64,000 nt of DNA from an uncultured Lachnospiraceae bacterium (GCA_947086895.1 CAMUAR010000007.1:1-64000), one strand, 5' to 3'; numbered from the stretch's first letter, positions 7,057 to 16,277 are shown. Notes: a model not told the origin generated them from the letters alone. Translations and numbers: made by a program.

Positions 7057-9087
7057 ATGATATTATCCTGTAACAATATAACAAAAAGTTTTGGTATTGA
7101 CACAGTGCTTGACCATATATCCTTTCATATCAATGAGAGGGAAAAAGCCGCAATTGTTGGTATTAACGGCGCAGGTAAATCCACTTTGCTTAAAATTATT
7201 ATGGGGGAACTCGCTGCTGATGAAGGGGAAGTTATATGGGCAAAAGGGGCTTCCATCGGATATCTGTCGCAGCACCAAAATCTGGATTCTGACAGCACAA
7301 TTTACAATGAAGTATTATCGGTCAAAGCTGCGCTGATTGAGATGGAAGCAAAAATTCGTGAACTTGAACATTCTATGAAAAATGTAGAAGGGGAAGCGTT
7401 AGAACGGACACTTGCCACTTACACAAGATTAAATCACGAGTTTGAACTGCAAAACGGCTATGCTTACACAAGCGAGGTTGTCGGAGTATTAAAAGGACTT
7501 GGTTTTTCGGAGGATGAATTTGAAAAAAAAGTAAATACGCTTTCCGGCGGGCAAAAAACCCGCGTTGCACTTGGAAAACTGCTTTTGTCAAATCCAGATA
7601 TTATCTTGCTTGATGAGCCGACAAACCATCTTGACATGACATCAATCGCCTGGCTGGAAACTTTCCTCACCAATTATAACGGCGCTGTTATCGTCGTCGC
7701 GCATGACCGTTATTTTCTCGATAAGATTGTAGGAAAAGTTATTGAACTTTACAATACTCATGCACAGACTTACGAGGGCAATTACTCAGCTTACTCTGAG
7801 AAAAAGACCGCTTTGCGCGAAGCACAACTTCATCACTATTTCAACCAGCAAAAAGAAATTAAGCACCAGGAGGAAGTTATCGCAAAATTGCGCTCTTTCA
7901 ACCGCGAAAAATCAATTCGGCGCGCGGAGAGCCGCGAAAAAATGCTGGAAAAAATGGAGCGCATCGAGAAACCTGTCGAGCTGAAAACAGAGATGAATAT
8001 TCGCCTTGAACCGCGCACGGTCAGCGGCAACGACGTTTTGTCCGTGCGCGGGCTATCCAAAAGTTTTGGAAGTCATAAATTATTTTCTGACCTTGAATTT
8101 GAAATTAAACGCGGAGAACGTGTTGCCATTATTGGAAACAATGGCACTGGCAAGACCACAATCTTAAAATTGATCAATGGTCTTATTCCCGCAGATTCCG
8201 GGAAAATTATACCTGGAGCCAAAGTTCATATTGGTTATTATGATCAGGAACACCAAGTACTTCATCCAGAAAAAACAATTTTTGATGAAATACAAGACGA
8301 ATATCCAACAATGGACAACACCGCGGTGCGCAATGTACTGGCAGCTTTTTTATTTACCGGAGACGATGTATTTAAGAGAGTAAAAGAATTGTCCGGCGGA
8401 GAACGGGGACGTGTTTCTCTTGCAAAGCTGATGCTCTCAGAATCAAATTTTCTGATTTTGGACGAGCCTACAAACCATCTTGATATCACATCAAAAGAAA
8501 TCCTTGAGTCCGCGCTGCTTTCCTACACTGGCACTGTGCTTTATGTCTCGCACGACCGCTATTTTATTAACCGCACAGCGACAAGAATTCTTGATTTGGA
8601 ACGTGGCGTTTTGTTAAATTATATTGGAAATTATGATTATTACCTTGAAAAAAAGGCAGATATTGAAAAAAAATACTTTGGTTTTTCTCTTTCAGAGGCA
8701 CCAGCAGCACCAAAAACTTCCGACCGACTAACCAACCACCGGCAGCTCTACAGCGGTTTAAGCAGCAATACAATCAGCCAGGCGGCAAATAACAGCGATA
8801 CATCGGATTCTTTGCCGAAAACTCCTGTTGCTCCTTCTGGAAAACAGGACTGGCTGCTTCAAAAAGAAGAGCAAGCGCGCGAACGCAAACGGCAAAATGA
8901 TTTAAAGAAAGTGGAATCAGAAATTGAAAATCTTGAGACGCGCGATGCCGATTTGGATGCAATGCTCTCCGACGAGTCCGTATACTCCAATCCTGCGCGG
9001 CTTTTGGAACTTAACACAGAAAAATCAGATATTGCCGCAAGACTGGAACGATTGATGGAACAATGGGAAGAATTGTCCAGCCAATAA
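7057..9087 (+). CDS. ABC-F family ATPase
   Basis: A 676-residue soluble protein with two ATP-binding cassettes and no membrane segments, the ABC-F layout of ribosome-associated factors. Cassette 1 shows Walker A GINGAGKST, signature LSGGQKTR and Walker B IILLDEPTNHLD. Cassette 2 shows GNNGTGKTT, LSGGERGR and FLILDEPTNHLD. Between them lies the charged linker that reaches toward the ribosomal P site. The last 100 residues (from about 575) form a glutamate/lysine-rich coiled coil as in YdiF/Uup-type members. It could be a housekeeping translation factor or an antibiotic-protection factor; the sequence does not decide. ACGGAG precedes the start. Confidence 0.93.
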   Translation: MILSCNNITKSFGIDTVLDHISFHINEREKAAIVGINGAGKSTLLKIIMGELAADEGEVIWAKGASIGYLSQHQNLDSDSTIYNEVLSVKAALIEMEAKIRELEHSMKNVEGEALERTLATYTRLNHEFELQNGYAYTSEVVGVLKGLGFSEDEFEKKVNTLSGGQKTRVALGKLLLSNPDIILLDEPTNHLDMTSIAWLETFLTNYNGAVIVVAHDRYFLDKIVGKVIELYNTHAQTYEGNYSAYSEKKTALREAQLHHYFNQQKEIKHQEEVIAKLRSFNREKSIRRAESREKMLEKMERIEKPVELKTEMNIRLEPRTVSGNDVLSVRGLSKSFGSHKLFSDLEFEIKRGERVAIIGNNGTGKTTILKLINGLIPADSGKIIPGAKVHIGYYDQEHQVLHPEKTIFDEIQDEYPTMDNTAVRNVLAAFLFTGDDVFKRVKELSGGERGRVSLAKLMLSESNFLILDEPTNHLDITSKEILESALLSYTGTVLYVSHDRYFINRTATRILDLERGVLLNYIGNYDYYLEKKADIEKKYFGFSLSEAPAAPKTSDRLTNHRQLYSGLSSNTISQAANNSDTSDSLPKTPVAPSGKQDWLLQKEEQARERKRQNDLKKVESEIENLETRDADLDAMLSDESVYSNPARLLELNTEKSDIAARLERLMEQWEELSSQ

Positions 9088-9098
9088 CACAAAAAAAT

Positions 9099-9136
9099 AA
9101 CCCCAGATAGGCTAAAATAAAAACCTGTCTGGGGTT
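9099..9136. terminator. Bidirectional intrinsic terminator
   Basis: AACCCCAGATAGG (9099-9111) pairs with CCTGTCTGGGGTT (9124-9136), with A-rich flanks on the left and T/A on the right. It separates the convergent ABC-F and gntR genes. Confidence 0.8.
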
Positions 9137-9174
9137 ATAAACTTTCATAGCTTATTTACAGAAACAGTTATCAG

Positions 9175-9897
9175 CTATAATCCGCATCGATTTAGATTGT
9201 CGATCGTCTGTATAATATGCTCATGCGCAAGTTTTTCTGCAAGAACGCCATCTTTTGTGCGAATCGCCTCAAGAATTGCTTTGTGTTCCGTATTGGAATG
9301 CTTGGCACGTGCTTCCTGCGCCAGTGAAATCCGACGCACCCGCTCTACATAATGATGAAAATCACGAAGTATATGTTCCAACATCTTGCTTTCGCATACT
9401 TCATAAATTGTTTCATGAAATTTATTATCCAGCTCGACTACCTGTTCCCAGTGTCCTTTTTCTGTGTGAAATTCGGACAGATAAATAATTTCTTCCAGCT
9501 GTTCCAGTTTTTCCTTGGTAATATGCTCACATGCCCAACGTGCGCATAATCCTTCCAAGTACGATCGAATATGGTAAATATCATGAATATCCTTTTCTGA
9601 AATCCCAGTAACATAAGCCCCTTTATTTGGAACAATAGCTACCAATCCTTCCAGTTCCAGCTGCCGAATCGCTTCGCGCACTGGAGTCCGGCTGACGCCA
9701 AGCCTGCTTCCAATGGTAATCTCCCGCAATTCCTCGCCTTTTTCATACTTCCCAAAAAGAATGTCCTCTCTTAATTGATTAAACACTCTTCCCCGCAAAG
9801 AATATTGATCTGCTGCTCCATTTTGAAAGGACTTTCTTTCACTGACAATTTCATTCTCTGTAAGTTTTGATTTCTCCTTGTCCATATTCATTCCCAT
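9175..9897 (-). CDS. GntR/FadR-type regulator with FCD domain
   Basis: A 240-residue regulator with an N-terminal winged helix (LRGRVFNQLREDILFGKY, GVSRTPVREAIRQLELEGLV, about residues 35-95) and an all-helical FCD ligand domain. The metal/ligand-binding residues are visible as DNKFHETIY and H-containing helices ending HEHIIQTI. FCD regulators sense small carboxylates. It is the last gene of the citrate synthase-isocitrate dehydrogenase operon, and a perfect 12-base palindrome overlaps that operon's promoter, so autorepression responding to a tricarboxylic acid intermediate is likely (inference). The start is uncertain among clustered ATGs at 9897, 9891 and 9885, with a TTG at 9909. Confidence 0.88.
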   Translation of the reverse strand: MGMNMDKEKSKLTENEIVSERKSFQNGAADQYSLRGRVFNQLREDILFGKYEKGEELREITIGSRLGVSRTPVREAIRQLELEGLVAIVPNKGAYVTGISEKDIHDIYHIRSYLEGLCARWACEHITKEKLEQLEEIIYLSEFHTEKGHWEQVVELDNKFHETIYEVCESKMLEHILRDFHHYVERVRRISLAQEARAKHSNTEHKAILEAIRTKDGVLAEKLAHEHIIQTIDNLNRCGL

Positions 9898-9953
9898 TTT
9901 TATACCCAATCACACTATTTATTCAACATATAATATTTTTATACAAAATAATT

Positions 9954-11126
9954 TCAGCTCTTCTGCTTGATTGTTTCCATCAAATAATCTGCAAATTCTT
10001 CATTTGTTGCACCATCTTTGTGGCCTGTCATCACAAGTTTTTTCTCGGTGATTGTACAAATATCCAATGCTTTATACAGGGCATCTGCCTGCTTCTGGTA
10101 TCCAATGTGAGACAAAAGCATTGCCGCTGCACGGATCACGCTGCATGGGTCGGCATATTTTGCTCTTCCCTCCATCACCATACGCGGAGCAGAACCATGG
10201 ATTGCCTCAAACATCGCGTAGCGTTTGCCGATATTCGCGCTTCCTGCTGTGCCAACGCCACCCTGAAACTCTGCTGCTTCATCTGTGATAATATCACCGT
10301 AAAGATTTGGCAGAACGACAACCTGAAATTCACGGCGTCTTGTTTCATCGATCAGTTTTGCTGTCATAATATCAATATACCAGTCATCCGCTGTAATTTC
10401 TGGATATTCTTTTGCAATCTCACGGAAGGTATCAAGAAATTTTCCATCTGTTGTCTTAATAATATTTGCCTTTGTAACCGCAGTCACTCTTGTTTTCTTA
10501 TTTGCTTTTGCATATTCAAACGCCGCGCGGATAATGCGCTCTGTCCCTTGGCTTGTCACAACCGTAAAGTCAACTGCCAAATCATCGGTCACATGCACAC
10601 CGCGGCTTCCCACCGCATAAGCTCCCTCCGTATTTTCACGGTAGAACGTCCAGTCAATGCCCTGTTCTGGAATTCTGACCGGACGCACATTTGCAAATAA
10701 GTCAAGAGCCTTTCGCATCGCAACATTCGCGCTCTCCACATTCGGCCATGGATCGCCTTTGCGCGGTGTTGTTGTCGGTCCCTTTAAAATTACGTGACAA
10801 GCTTTCAGCTCTTTTAGCGTATCGTCTGGAATTGCCTTTCCAAGCTCTGCACGGCGCTCGATTGTAAGCCCGTCAATCACCCGAAACTCAACCTTGCCCT
10901 TTTTTACTTCATCTGCAAGCAAAAATTCCAACACTCTGTGCGCCTGTCCTGTAATTGCTGGACCAATGCCATCTCCGCCGCAGATTCCAATAATAATTTT
11001 ATCCAGCGCCTGATAATCGAGAAAATCCCCCTGCTTCTTCATTTCTTCCACGCGCTCCGACTGCTCAATCAGAAGCTGTCCAAATTTTTCCTTCGCTGCT
11101 TCCAGCTGTTCTGCTGTAATACTCAT
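9954..11126 (-). CDS. Isocitrate dehydrogenase (isocitrate/isopropylmalate dehydrogenase family)
   Basis: A 390-residue beta-decarboxylating dehydrogenase of the isocitrate/isopropylmalate family. Visible are the NAD(P)-site start GICGGDGIGP, the substrate-loop stretch FYRENTEGAYAVGSRG, VTKANIIKTTDG, the metal-binding region NLYGDIITDEAAE and IHGSAPR. Oxidative decarboxylation of isocitrate to 2-oxoglutarate is favoured because it follows a citrate synthase-like gene; isopropylmalate or homoisocitrate dehydrogenase are weaker alternatives. The ATG at 11126 is used because GAGAGGATAT precedes it. It is 42 bases after the synthase and upstream of the GntR gene, forming one operon. Confidence 0.85.
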   Translation of the reverse strand: MSITAEQLEAAKEKFGQLLIEQSERVEEMKKQGDFLDYQALDKIIIGICGGDGIGPAITGQAHRVLEFLLADEVKKGKVEFRVIDGLTIERRAELGKAIPDDTLKELKACHVILKGPTTTPRKGDPWPNVESANVAMRKALDLFANVRPVRIPEQGIDWTFYRENTEGAYAVGSRGVHVTDDLAVDFTVVTSQGTERIIRAAFEYAKANKKTRVTAVTKANIIKTTDGKFLDTFREIAKEYPEITADDWYIDIMTAKLIDETRRREFQVVVLPNLYGDIITDEAAEFQGGVGTAGSANIGKRYAMFEAIHGSAPRMVMEGRAKYADPCSVIRAAAMLLSHIGYQKQADALYKALDICTITEKKLVMTGHKDGATNEEFADYLMETIKQKS

Positions 11127-11158
11127 ATATCCTCTCATTCTGCCGCCAACGGGCGGTC
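11127..11158 (-). promoter_or_regulatory. Recurrent hairpin plus ribosome binding site leader (icd copy)
   Basis: Minus strand: ACCGCC-CGTT-GGCGGC hairpin, then AGAATGAGAGGATAT and ATG. Related leaders occur before the Nudix gene, cbpA, spoVAD and the RlmI-like gene. Confidence 0.65.
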
Positions 11159-11168
11159 TTATTATAAT

Positions 11169-12575
11169 CTAATCTACATTAACCGCAGGCAGATTCACAC
11201 CATACTTCGCCTTGTTTTGTTCAATAATCTCCACCAATTCAGCATCTGTCATCACAGTAATACGACCTTCCTCATACTCCTGATCTACAATTTCTTTAAT
11301 ATGTCCAACCAGCGGATGTGATTTATCCACCACCGCGTCGCCCTTTAAATGATAGAAACTATTGATCCAATGAGCGATCCCTGCAAGTCCTGACGTGTTG
11401 GATACCGAGACAAGTACCGGACGATTTAAAAACTTTTCTGTATCAAATATATTGTAAATTTCCTCATTTTTCAAAAGCCCGTCCGCGTGAATTCCCGCAC
11501 GGGTCACATTGAAATTTTTCCCGACAAACGGCGTGCGGTGCGGAATCTTATAGCCAATTTCTTTCTGATAATAGTCCGCCAGTTCTGTAATTACAGTGGT
11601 TTCCATCCCGTCAAGAGTTCCTTTTAGCTGCGCATACTCGAACACCATCGCCTCCAGCGGAGTATTTCCAGTGCGCTCTCCGATCCCAAACAGAGAACAG
11701 TTTACGCCGCATGCACCGTACAGCCATGCTGTCGTCGAATTTGTAACCGCCTTGTAAAAATCATTGTGACCGTGCCATTCCAAAAGCTCCTCCGGCACAC
11801 CTGCATGTGTGTTTAGACCATAGATAATCCCCTGCACAGAACGCGGGATAACAGCACCGGAAAAATTGACGCCATACCCCATTGTATCACATGCGCGGAT
11901 CTTAACTGGTATGCCGTACTCTGCGCCAAGCTTCATCAATTCAAGACAAAATGGAATAACAAATCCGTAGATATCAGAACGTGTAATATCTTCCAGATGG
12001 CAGCGCGGCGCGACGCCAGTTTCCAGACATTCGCGCACAATACTTAGATAGTGAGCCATCGCCTGCCCTCTTGTCATCTTCATCTTATAAAAAATATGAT
12101 AGTCCGAACAGCTTACCAGAATACCAGTCTCTTTCATCCCAATATCTTTAACCAGCTGAAAGTCCTGCTTGCTCGCCCGAATCCATGAAGTTACCTCTGG
12201 AAACTGATAGCCACGTTCCATACATTTATACACCGCATCGCGATCCTTTTTGCTGTAGAGAAAGAACTCGCTCTGGCGGATAATCCCATTTGGTCCGCCT
12301 AATCGGTGAAGATAATCATAAATTGTTACAATCTGTTCGGTTGTATATGGTGCGCGTGACTGCTGCCCATCGCGGAACGTCGTATCTGTAATCCATATTT
12401 CCTCCGGCATATTATGCGGCACAATCCTGTCATTAAAAGCGATCTTCGGCACCTCATCATAAGGAAAAAGGTTGCGGAATACGTTCGGATTCTTTACATC
12501 AACAAGCTCATAAATATGCTCTTCAAGTGAAAGCAGGTTATTGTGTCGATTTAAATATACTTTCCTGTTCTGCAT
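11169..12575 (-). CDS. Re-type citrate synthase (homocitrate/isopropylmalate synthase family)
   Basis: A 468-residue DRE-TIM metallolyase family protein. The catalytic and metal motif appears as ITDTTFRDGQQSR (residues about 62-74), with the C-terminal side of the barrel giving LEWHGHNDFYKA and the stretch SLFGIGERTGNTPLEA. Family members condense acetyl-CoA with a 2-oxoacid. The roughly 50-residue N-terminal extension, the length, and the isocitrate dehydrogenase directly downstream fit the Re-citrate synthase of clostridia, which replaces ordinary citrate synthase in making 2-oxoglutarate for glutamate. Homocitrate synthase cannot be excluded from sequence alone. It is the first gene of its operon, with a strong promoter and operator upstream. 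Confidence 0.8.
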   Translation of the reverse strand: MQNRKVYLNRHNNLLSLEEHIYELVDVKNPNVFRNLFPYDEVPKIAFNDRIVPHNMPEEIWITDTTFRDGQQSRAPYTTEQIVTIYDYLHRLGGPNGIIRQSEFFLYSKKDRDAVYKCMERGYQFPEVTSWIRASKQDFQLVKDIGMKETGILVSCSDYHIFYKMKMTRGQAMAHYLSIVRECLETGVAPRCHLEDITRSDIYGFVIPFCLELMKLGAEYGIPVKIRACDTMGYGVNFSGAVIPRSVQGIIYGLNTHAGVPEELLEWHGHNDFYKAVTNSTTAWLYGACGVNCSLFGIGERTGNTPLEAMVFEYAQLKGTLDGMETTVITELADYYQKEIGYKIPHRTPFVGKNFNVTRAGIHADGLLKNEEIYNIFDTEKFLNRPVLVSVSNTSGLAGIAHWINSFYHLKGDAVVDKSHPLVGHIKEIVDQEYEEGRITVMTDAELVEIIEQNKAKYGVNLPAVNVD

Positions 12576-12587
12576 GACTATACCCTT

Positions 12588-12612
12588 TCCTGCGTACCGC
12601 AGGTACGCTCAA
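12588..12612 (-). promoter_or_regulatory. Leader hairpin of the citrate synthase operon
   Basis: Minus strand: GCGTACCTGCGGTACGC forms a 6-7 base-pair stem immediately followed by AGGAAAGGG, the ribosome binding site. A stem abutting the ribosome binding site recurs in this window. Confidence 0.55.
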
Positions 12613-12630
12613 TAAAAATTGTTTCGTCCT

Positions 12631-12659
12631 ATTGTATACAATGATACGAGTATTGTCAA
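12631..12659 (-). promoter_or_regulatory. Sigma-A promoter with GntR-type operator
   Basis: Minus strand: TTGACA (12654-12659), a 17-base spacer and TACAAT (12631-12636). The perfect palindrome ATTGTATACAAT (12631-12642) overlaps the -10. It has the GT-N2-AC core typical of FCD-type GntR operators, and the operon's last gene encodes such a regulator, so repression at this site is the simplest reading. Confidence 0.8.
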
Positions 12660-12788
12660 CTATTTTTCCCTTTCCTCTCACAGGTCAACTGCCTGCCGCC
12701 ATAGAATTGAGCAGCTTTTGTCTGGTATAAACAGGTATGCTGCCGCATAAATTATTTCAGATTCTTACATAATATATTGGAGATAATA

Positions 12789-13385
12789 GTGAATTGGATT
12801 TTCTCTTTCCTTAACAATTATGGTATGCCTGCTATGCTGTTTCTGATTTTGTTAGAATATGCCTGTTTTCCGATCTCTTCCGAAATTGTTCTCCCCTTCT
12901 GCGGCGCACTTGCCGCAAGCCAGCATACACCGTACCCTCTGCTTGTTCTCTTAAGCGCGGCGGCTGGTCTGGCTGGCACAAGTATCTGCTATATTATCGG
13001 ACGCATCGGCGGAAAACCGCTTTTGGATCGGATTACAAAACGTTTTCCAAAAACTCAGCGCGGTCTTGATGTGTCGATGAACTATTTTGAACGGCGCGGT
13101 GCGGCACTTGTTCTGTTCGGCAGATTTATCCCGCTGTGCCGCACCTACCTAGGATTTGTCGCAGGAGCGCTAAATCTGCCGCTCCCAACCTATCTATCCT
13201 GTTCATTTGTCGGCATCTTTTTTTGGAATGCACTGTTATGCGGATTGGGTTATCTTCTTGGAAGCAACTGGCCAGTCGTCGCAAGCTGGTACACCCGCTA
13301 TAAAAATATTATAATTCCCGCTCTGTTAATTATCGTTCTTCTCGGTTTATATCTGCGCAACCTTTCTACAAAAGAAACACATTGA
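12789..13385 (+). CDS. DedA-family membrane protein
   Basis: A 198-residue integral membrane protein with about five hydrophobic segments. The DedA/VTT signature is present: EYACFPISSEIVLPFCGALA, then GRIGGKPLLDR, and the conserved re-entrant stretch FGRFIPLCRTYLGFVAGAL. Members are implicated in undecaprenyl-phosphate or phospholipid handling and membrane homeostasis. The GTG at 12789 is chosen because GGAG lies seven bases upstream; an upstream in-frame TTG is less likely. Its 3' end overlaps the convergent zinc-ribbon gene by 20 bases, leaving no space for a terminator. Confidence 0.85.
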   Translation: MNWIFSFLNNYGMPAMLFLILLEYACFPISSEIVLPFCGALAASQHTPYPLLVLLSAAAGLAGTSICYIIGRIGGKPLLDRITKRFPKTQRGLDVSMNYFERRGAALVLFGRFIPLCRTYLGFVAGALNLPLPTYLSCSFVGIFFWNALLCGLGYLLGSNWPVVASWYTRYKNIIIPALLIIVLLGLYLRNLSTKETH

Positions 13386-13833
13386 CAATAAAAGAAAGTA
13401 TTCCAAAGACAATCCAAACAATTACAATCACGGTTACAACTTTGGATACTGTTGAAGAACCTTTTATATTTGTCCCTTTTTTTACAGATTCTGCAACTGC
13501 TTCGCTCGCTGACATCGCCTTTGCGCGAGGCTGTGTCCGCGGCGCAGCAGTCTGGACTTTTTGATTGATCTGGCTGGATGGATTTTGCTCTTTCTGACCT
13601 GCTGCATCAGCACTGTTTCTATCTTGTGCCAAATTGGTATAATCACTGTTTTTTTCTGATTGTTCCACAAATTCCGTAGTATAATTTTTATCTTTATTTT
13701 CTGTTGAAAAACGAGCGTTAAGATCATCGGAAACCTCAACATAAATTGGTTTCTTAACTTTTGAACCGCAAAAATTGCATCGTCCTTTTTCTATCATCTC
13801 ATGATCACAATATGGACATAACATTTTCTTCAT
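13366..13833 (-). CDS. Zinc-ribbon membrane-anchored protein of unknown function
   Basis: A 155-residue protein. An N-terminal zinc ribbon (CPYCDHEMIEKGRCNFCGSK, four cysteines in two CxxC pairs) is followed by a low-complexity Asn/Gln/Ser-rich linker of about 80 residues. A single C-terminal membrane segment (VVTVIVIVWIVFGILSFIV) ends the protein. The zinc ribbon therefore probably faces the cytoplasm, tethered to the membrane. No function is recognised. The start at 13833 is chosen by closeness to the ribbon; a longer version begins at 13851 and neither has a clear ribosome binding site. Confidence 0.7.
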   Translation of the reverse strand: MKKMLCPYCDHEMIEKGRCNFCGSKVKKPIYVEVSDDLNARFSTENKDKNYTTEFVEQSEKNSDYTNLAQDRNSADAAGQKEQNPSSQINQKVQTAAPRTQPRAKAMSASEAVAESVKKGTNIKGSSTVSKVVTVIVIVWIVFGILSFIVNVFLL

Positions 13834-13946
13834 AAATTTTAACAAGCGCAAAACTGACCGCCTACGGCTGTCAAAAAGCGCCGTTCTCCTTTTTTCAGCA
13901 AAATTAGATTCCTGTAAATAACTTATTGAAAAAACTTTTATATTAA

Positions 13947-14024
13947 GGCGCGTCTGAAAAGCCCTATCTTATAAATCTGCAAAAGCAAAAAAATATGAAT
14001 CCCGCTTTATTTTTCAGACGCTCC
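13947..14024. repeat. Inverted-repeat element downstream of pyrF
   Basis: Arms GGCGCGTCTGAAAAG (13947-13961) and TTTTTCAGACGCTCC (14010-14024) enclose about 48 bases. The arm sequence shares GTCTGAAAA with a second element at 58663-58769. It could act as a terminator for pyrF or be a small non-autonomous transposon. Confidence 0.55.
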
Positions 14025-14029
14025 CAAAA

Positions 14030-14950
14030 TTATCTTGCTGCATTGATATCTTCAATCATATCAATAACTGCCTGTCTGGATGCATCGGCAAAATATTTTT
14101 GACCAAATTCAGCATACTTTTCATCTTTATAAGCAGCAATAATACCTCTGGAAGAATTCACAATCGCACCGAGACCATCTTTGTTAAAATAGCAGGCAAG
14201 GTCAGAGGCCTTTCCGCCCTGCGCGCCATAGCCCGGCACAAGAATATAAGCTTTCGGCATCCTGCGGCGCAGCACTTTGCCCATCTCTGGATATGTGGCG
14301 CCAACCACCGCGCCGACTGCGCTGTATCCGCTCTCCCCAATACAATCCTCACCCCAGAAATTAACCTTATCCGCAACCATCTCATACAGCGGTCTGCCGT
14401 CAATCAGCTGATCCTGAAATTCTCCGCTTGATGGATTTGATGTTTTTACAAGAACAAAGATTCCTTTTTGCTGTTCGCGGCAAACATCGACAAACGGCTT
14501 TACGCCGTCTGTGCCAAGATACGGATTTACCGTTACAAAATCTTCCTTAAAACCGCGCAATGTGATATTTCCAATTTTTACACCGCCAATATGCGCTGCC
14601 GCATAAGCAGCCGAAGTTGAGCCAATATCCCCCCGCTTCACATCCCCGATCACCACAAGTCCTTTTGACTTACAGTATTCTACGGTTCGCGCAAACGCGG
14701 CAATTCCCGGAACACCAAATTGCTCGTACATTGCAACCTGCGGTTTTACTGCTGGTACCAAATCAAAAACTGCATCAATAATCGCTTTATTAAACTGCCA
14801 TACTACCTTTGCTGCCGCCTCAAGCGTTTGTCCGTACTCTTCTATTGCCTGCTGCAAAAGATGCTCCGGCAGATAACTGAGCATTGGGTCCAGCCCAACG
14901 ACAACCGGCGCATTTTTTTCCTGAATTTTTTTCACCAATTCATCAATCAT
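14030..14950 (-). CDS. pyrF: Orotidine 5'-phosphate decarboxylase
   Basis: Last step of de novo UMP synthesis, decarboxylating OMP. The 306-residue protein is of the longer type 2 subfamily, with the catalytic Asp-x-Lys-x-x-Asp motif visible as DVKRGDIGST (about residues 99-108). PVVVGLDPML marks the N-terminus, and ILVPGYGAQGG plus IVNSSRGI form the phosphate-binding end. GAAATGAGGAATTTGT precedes the start. It lies 36 bases downstream of pyrC, so the two are co-transcribed. Confidence 0.96.
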   Translation of the reverse strand: MIDELVKKIQEKNAPVVVGLDPMLSYLPEHLLQQAIEEYGQTLEAAAKVVWQFNKAIIDAVFDLVPAVKPQVAMYEQFGVPGIAAFARTVEYCKSKGLVVIGDVKRGDIGSTSAAYAAAHIGGVKIGNITLRGFKEDFVTVNPYLGTDGVKPFVDVCREQQKGIFVLVKTSNPSSGEFQDQLIDGRPLYEMVADKVNFWGEDCIGESGYSAVGAVVGATYPEMGKVLRRRMPKAYILVPGYGAQGGKASDLACYFNKDGLGAIVNSSRGIIAAYKDEKYAEFGQKYFADASRQAVIDMIEDINAAR

Positions 14951-14986
14951 ACAAATTCCTCATTTCTGCAATATAAAACAGTTTTT

Positions 14987-16261
14987 TTACACTTCGTGAA
15001 CAATTTCTCCATTTACCATTGTTACAAGAATTTTTCCGCAAACTTTTTTTCCGTGGAACGGCGAGTTTTTTCCTTTTGAAACAAATTTTTCTGCATCGAT
15101 ACAATATTTTGCTTCTGGGTCGGCAATCACAAGATCTGCAATATGCCCCTCTGAAATATCTCCCTTATCAATTCCCAAAATGCGCGCTGGATTCCAGCTC
15201 ATTTTCTCCACAAGCTGCATTGGCGTTAAATACCCTTTTTTTACAAGTTCTGTAAAGGAGATGGCAAACGCCGTTTCTGACCCGACAATACCAAATGGCG
15301 CATCCTTAATCGAGCGTGCTTTTTCCACGGCGGAATGCGGCGCATGGTCTGTTGCGATCACCTCCATTGTACCATCCGCAAGCCCTGCAATCAGCGCATC
15401 TACATCCGTGCGCGAACGAAGCGGCGGATTCATTTTATAATTTGCATTATCCCCTGGAATATCTTCCTCCGACAATGCGAAATGATGAGGACACACCTCC
15501 GCAGAAAGCTGCACTCCAATTTTTTTGCCAAAGCGCACAAGCTCAACAGAATCTGCGGTTGAGCAGTGGCAAAGGTGAAGCTTCGCTCCTGTCTCCTTTG
15601 CAAGCAGGATATCGCGCGCCGCAATAACATCCTCGACGGAATTTGTAATCCCTGGCATTTTAAGCTCATCCGCCTTTTTTCCTGCGTTTAACACCCCTCC
15701 GGCAAGCAGTCCGCGATCTTCGCAATGCGCAAGTACAACAAGCCCTTTTTTTGCTGCTTGTCTCATTCCTTCTTTGTAGACAAGCGGATCCATCACAGAC
15801 TTTCCATCCTCGCTAAGCGCAAGCGCGCCCGCCTCTGCCATTCCCCAAATATCTGAGAGCGTTTTTCCTTCCTGTCCAACAGTAACCGCTCCTACTGGCA
15901 CAATGTTGATCAGAGAAACTTTTTCTGCTTTTAAATTTAAATATTCAACCATAGCGCGGCTGTCGATCACAGGTTTTGTGTTCGGCATTGCACATATTGT
16001 AGTAAAACCTCCCGCCGCTGCCGCCATCGCGCCGCTTTCAATGGTTTCCTTATACTCAAATCCTGGTTCTCTCAAGTGCTCATGCAAATCGATAAACCCT
16101 GGCATAACATACTTGCCGGATGCATCAATAACACGGTGTGCCTGCGCTGTGATTTGCGGCGCAATCTCTTTTACTATTTCATCAACAATAAGCACATCAT
16201 TTACCCCGCACAGCCCTGTTGCTGGGTTCAGCACAAGCCCTCCTTTTATCAATGTAATCAT
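14987..16261 (-). CDS. pyrC: Dihydroorotase
   Basis: Interconverts carbamoyl-aspartate and dihydroorotate in pyrimidine synthesis. A 424-residue type I enzyme of the amidohydrolase superfamily: the metal motif DLHEHLREPG (about 58-67), VLAHCED, HLCHCST and the catalytic ATDHAPHS are all present. Its start follows GTGAGGGAAT. It sits 16 bases after the Nudix gene and 36 before pyrF, so these three form one transcription unit. The leader just upstream has the AGAATGTGAGGGAAT form of the recurrent ribosome binding site. Confidence 0.96.
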   Translation of the reverse strand: MITLIKGGLVLNPATGLCGVNDVLIVDEIVKEIAPQITAQAHRVIDASGKYVMPGFIDLHEHLREPGFEYKETIESGAMAAAAGGFTTICAMPNTKPVIDSRAMVEYLNLKAEKVSLINIVPVGAVTVGQEGKTLSDIWGMAEAGALALSEDGKSVMDPLVYKEGMRQAAKKGLVVLAHCEDRGLLAGGVLNAGKKADELKMPGITNSVEDVIAARDILLAKETGAKLHLCHCSTADSVELVRFGKKIGVQLSAEVCPHHFALSEEDIPGDNANYKMNPPLRSRTDVDALIAGLADGTMEVIATDHAPHSAVEKARSIKDAPFGIVGSETAFAISFTELVKKGYLTPMQLVEKMSWNPARILGIDKGDISEGHIADLVIADPEAKYCIDAEKFVSKGKNSPFHGKKVCGKILVTMVNGEIVHEV

Positions 16262-16277
16262 ATTCCCTCACATTCTG

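Noticed and set aside
9867-10700. A 277-codon plus-strand open frame opposite icd
   Set aside because: It lies antisense to a well-supported dehydrogenase, has no ribosome binding site and a Cys/His-rich composition typical of a shadow frame.
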